A stretch of DNA of 64,000 nt, taken from Owenweeksia sp048267305. Lineage in GTDB: Bacteria; Bacteroidota; Bacteroidia; Flavobacteriales; Schleiferiaceae. Under the pieces are notes generated by a model. The model ran no database searches. It was not told the DNA's origin and was given only the letters and a program-made list of their open reading frames with translations. The position numbers and the translations under genes are program-made. The stretch lies in contig JBLWXT010000001.1 of the NCBI GenBank assembly GCA_048267305.1, positions 124,001 to 188,000 of the forward strand, in the 5' to 3' direction. Position 1 is the first letter of the stretch. Every line of letters begins with the position of its first letter. Positions 62,228 through 64,000 of this stretch are shown here, one piece after another.

Positions 62228-62517
62228 TTTGAAGGTTTGCTTAAATGGGTTCTATGTCATAAAATAATTGTTGTGTTAGTTTATAGCTGATAAAACAGGT
62301 TAGAGCTTCTGTTTCATTGCTGTAAAGTTAGAAATAGAGTAGAGCCCAATTGGGTTTTGTGGCGATTTGGAAGGGTAAAATGATTATTTGGCAGTGGATA
62401 TGGCGATGAATTTTCTCGTTGGAGAAGCACACATCCTCTATCATGCTTTTGAAAGAGCCTTTCCAGACCTGAAGCAGATTGTTTTTTGAGGGAGCCTCAA
62501 ATTGAGCCATTGACATG

Positions 62518-64000
62518 CTAAAACCAAAAGCCCATGCTTATGTATAAATAGATGTCGCTGTGGTTGGTGCTGCTCATTACACTTATTTCCAATGGACCTA
62601 AGGGGCTGTTATAACTATAGCCTATGCTGTATCCATCCAAAAGGACATCACTGTTTAAGGTCTGCTGAAAGGAGTTTTCCAGTTTTCCCCAATTGGCTTT
62701 TCCGAGTATGTAATGGTTTTTCCACAATTGAAAATAGGCATCTGCACGCAGAATAATGGCGTTTCTACCGGGGAGTTCCATAAAGCGATAGCCAATGAAA
62801 GGGGTGATATAGTTTACATAGTTTTTACCCATGCTTCCCAAAAATATGTTGTAGGGATAATTGAGGTCGGCACCCAGCGTAAATATTCCTTTGGCAGATC
62901 CGGTAAAGGCTATCCTGTCGGTCAGCTTTATGGCTTGCCCCAGCGAAAAGTCTATCACTGAGCTTGGGCGATAAAACTTCTGAAAAGCATCGTGTTCGGC
63001 AATTATCCGAGCAGAAAAGGAGCCCTTTGTGCCTTTGGTGGGGTAATTAACATTGTCAAATGCATCAAAGTCGAGAAAACCGTAATAATTGATATAATTT
63101 CCATATTTATCACTTCCTGTGGTACTGATGATGCTTTTGGAGATATCCACCCCTTCAAGCTGTATACCCCCGCCAATGGCCAGCATATCCTTGATGGTAG
63201 ATTGCAGGAAGAGGTCAACAGAAAAGTCGGTATAACTAATTGCAGAAATGGGTTCCCTGTCTTCGTAAATTTTTGTTTGAAAGCGATTGGCCCTGAACTT
63301 TAACCCGATGGAGGGTACCAAACCCCTATCAATAAAATAACTCATGTTGGCTCTGGGGTTATCGCCCAAGGCAATTTCTGCACTAAACCTGGAGTTTTTA
63401 AACAGCATGTTTCGCTTGGTGAAATTAACAAGCAAAGCGGTTTTGTAGTCAGTATCGTAATGTAATCCCAGCCTGAATTCGGCCAGCTTTTTATCCTCTA
63501 CCACATTTAAGTGCAGCACATAACCTGTGTCGGCAGGTGATATATGGTATTTAAGACTCTTAAAATACTTGGATCCATAGAGCTGGTCAAGCCCTTGTTC
63601 GAGCTGGGCGATGTTGCAGATGGCCCCTGAATCTACTCTGAGTTTACCAAAAATATAGTCTTCATCATATATTTTCAGTCCGTCAATATTAATGGATTGC
63701 ACGTAGAACTCTTCCAGAGGAATGGCTTCACATGTACTGCGATCAAGGGGAGTGGATTGATCCTCGGAGGCTATCCTTAAAAGTTCGGTAAATTGAAGAC
63801 GGGCAGCCTCTTCACCGCGGGCCACCAAAATGTCAAAAAGCTCAAAGGTGGTAAGGCTGGCTCCGGAAATGTCGGGTTTTATCAATAGGTCCGTATATTC
63901 CAGTTGCTCCAGATATTCATTGGCATTTACAAAGGAGCCTGTTTGTTCCAGAATACGGATTACGGAGTTTAACTCTTCCTTTTCATAAAGGAAGTCCTGA
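62518..64000 (-). CDS. Patatin-like phospholipase with C-terminal BamA-type barrel, partial
   Basis: The frame is open to the right edge of the window, so the N-terminal patatin domain lies outside. The visible 494 codons begin with the end of the patatin domain (EQLEYTDLLIKPDISGAS, LFDILVARGEEAAR), followed by one POTRA-like segment (FYVQSINIDGLKIYDEDYIF) and a 16-strand barrel that ends in YLYISMGFWF. The family (PlpD-like) inserts in the outer membrane and exposes or releases a lipase. Confidence 0.88.
   Translation of the reverse strand, partial: QDFLYEKEELNSVIRILEQTGSFVNANEYLEQLEYTDLLIKPDISGASLTTFELFDILVARGEEAARLQFTELLRIASEDQSTPLDRSTCEAIPLEEFYVQSINIDGLKIYDEDYIFGKLRVDSGAICNIAQLEQGLDQLYGSKYFKSLKYHISPADTGYVLHLNVVEDKKLAEFRLGLHYDTDYKTALLVNFTKRNMLFKNSRFSAEIALGDNPRANMSYFIDRGLVPSIGLKFRANRFQTKIYEDREPISAISYTDFSVDLFLQSTIKDMLAIGGGIQLEGVDISKSIISTTGSDKYGNYINYYGFLDFDAFDNVNYPTKGTKGSFSARIIAEHDAFQKFYRPSSVIDFSLGQAIKLTDRIAFTGSAKGIFTLGADLNYPYNIFLGSMGKNYVNYITPFIGYRFMELPGRNAIILRADAYFQLWKNHYILGKANWGKLENSFQQTLNSDVLLDGYSIGYSYNSPLGPLEISVMSSTNHSDIYLYISMGFWF

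Noticed and set aside
62328..62516. 62-codon minus-strand frame upstream of the eCIS operon
   Set aside because: Odd composition, no conserved features, and it lies in the expected promoter spacer between two well-defined genes.
1..64000. CRISPR array, rRNA or tRNA genes
   Set aside because: I looked for regular direct repeats with spacers, conserved rRNA stretches and the TPsiC-arm motif and saw none.

Overview
The window looks like a chromosomal segment of a marine-type Bacteroidota (Flavobacteriales-like) bacterium. Support: a secreted protein with a type IX secretion C-terminal sorting domain (21976-23736), a TAnnTTTG -7 promoter box in front of 8008, weak or absent Shine-Dalgarno sequences, SprB-like Ig/PKD repeats, and the short intergenic hairpin repeats typical of such genomes. 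No rRNA, tRNA or CRISPR array was seen.

Region 1 (1 to about 21.85 kb) is an integrated mobile island. It has a conjugation/mobilisation module (end of a coupling ATPase, a membrane protein, a coiled-coil protein, a MobF/TrwC-type relaxase-helicase and a candidate oriT). Accessory cargo follows: a 620-aa membrane protein with an eIF2B-like C-terminus, an XRE regulator facing a secreted-protein operon, a DUF4238 protein and a PLD-like membrane protein. A P4-type integrase lies inside the island. A second block holds a 58-aa basic protein coupled to an LRAT/NC-type hydrolase, an AlpA regulator, an excisionase-like HTH protein, and a three-gene unit (S24-type repressor, Eco57I-like N6-adenine methyltransferase, 180-aa unknown). 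A second tyrosine recombinase reads inward from the right edge. Two integrases suggest a composite or tandem island. The cargo genes at 5.4-7.3, 11.3-12.2 and 16.4-20.4 kb are visibly more AT-rich than the relaxase module.

Region 2 (21.9-39.05 kb) is ordinary chromosome. It carries a LamG/T9SS protein, a TetR regulator, a sulfotransferase-like enzyme, a Crp/Fnr regulator and an M15 peptidase. It also carries a TetR-controlled operon (LolA-like carrier, two FtsX-type permeases, ABC ATPase, outer-membrane barrel), DUF2200 and DUF1801 proteins, secreted proteins of unknown role, and a DUF4263 Shedu-type (SduA) anti-phage nuclease.

Region 3 (39.06-62.23 kb, all on the minus strand) is a complete extracellular contractile injection system (eCIS; Afp/PVC/AlgoCIS-like). 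In transcription order it encodes a DUF4255/Pvc16-like cap, an unknown 339-aa protein, one sheath, two tube proteins, a DUF5908 mini-protein (55 aa), a LysM protein, a VgrG-like spike, a PAAR tip, gp25, two baseplate wedge proteins, a 1388-aa fibre-like protein, a tape measure, an AAA+ ATPase, and a DUF4157 protein with a second, metzincin-type zinc-protease domain that is the likely payload. Dispersed hairpin repeats sit inside the operon. The right edge (62.5 kb to the end) is the C-terminal part of a patatin/BamA-like outer-membrane phospholipase.
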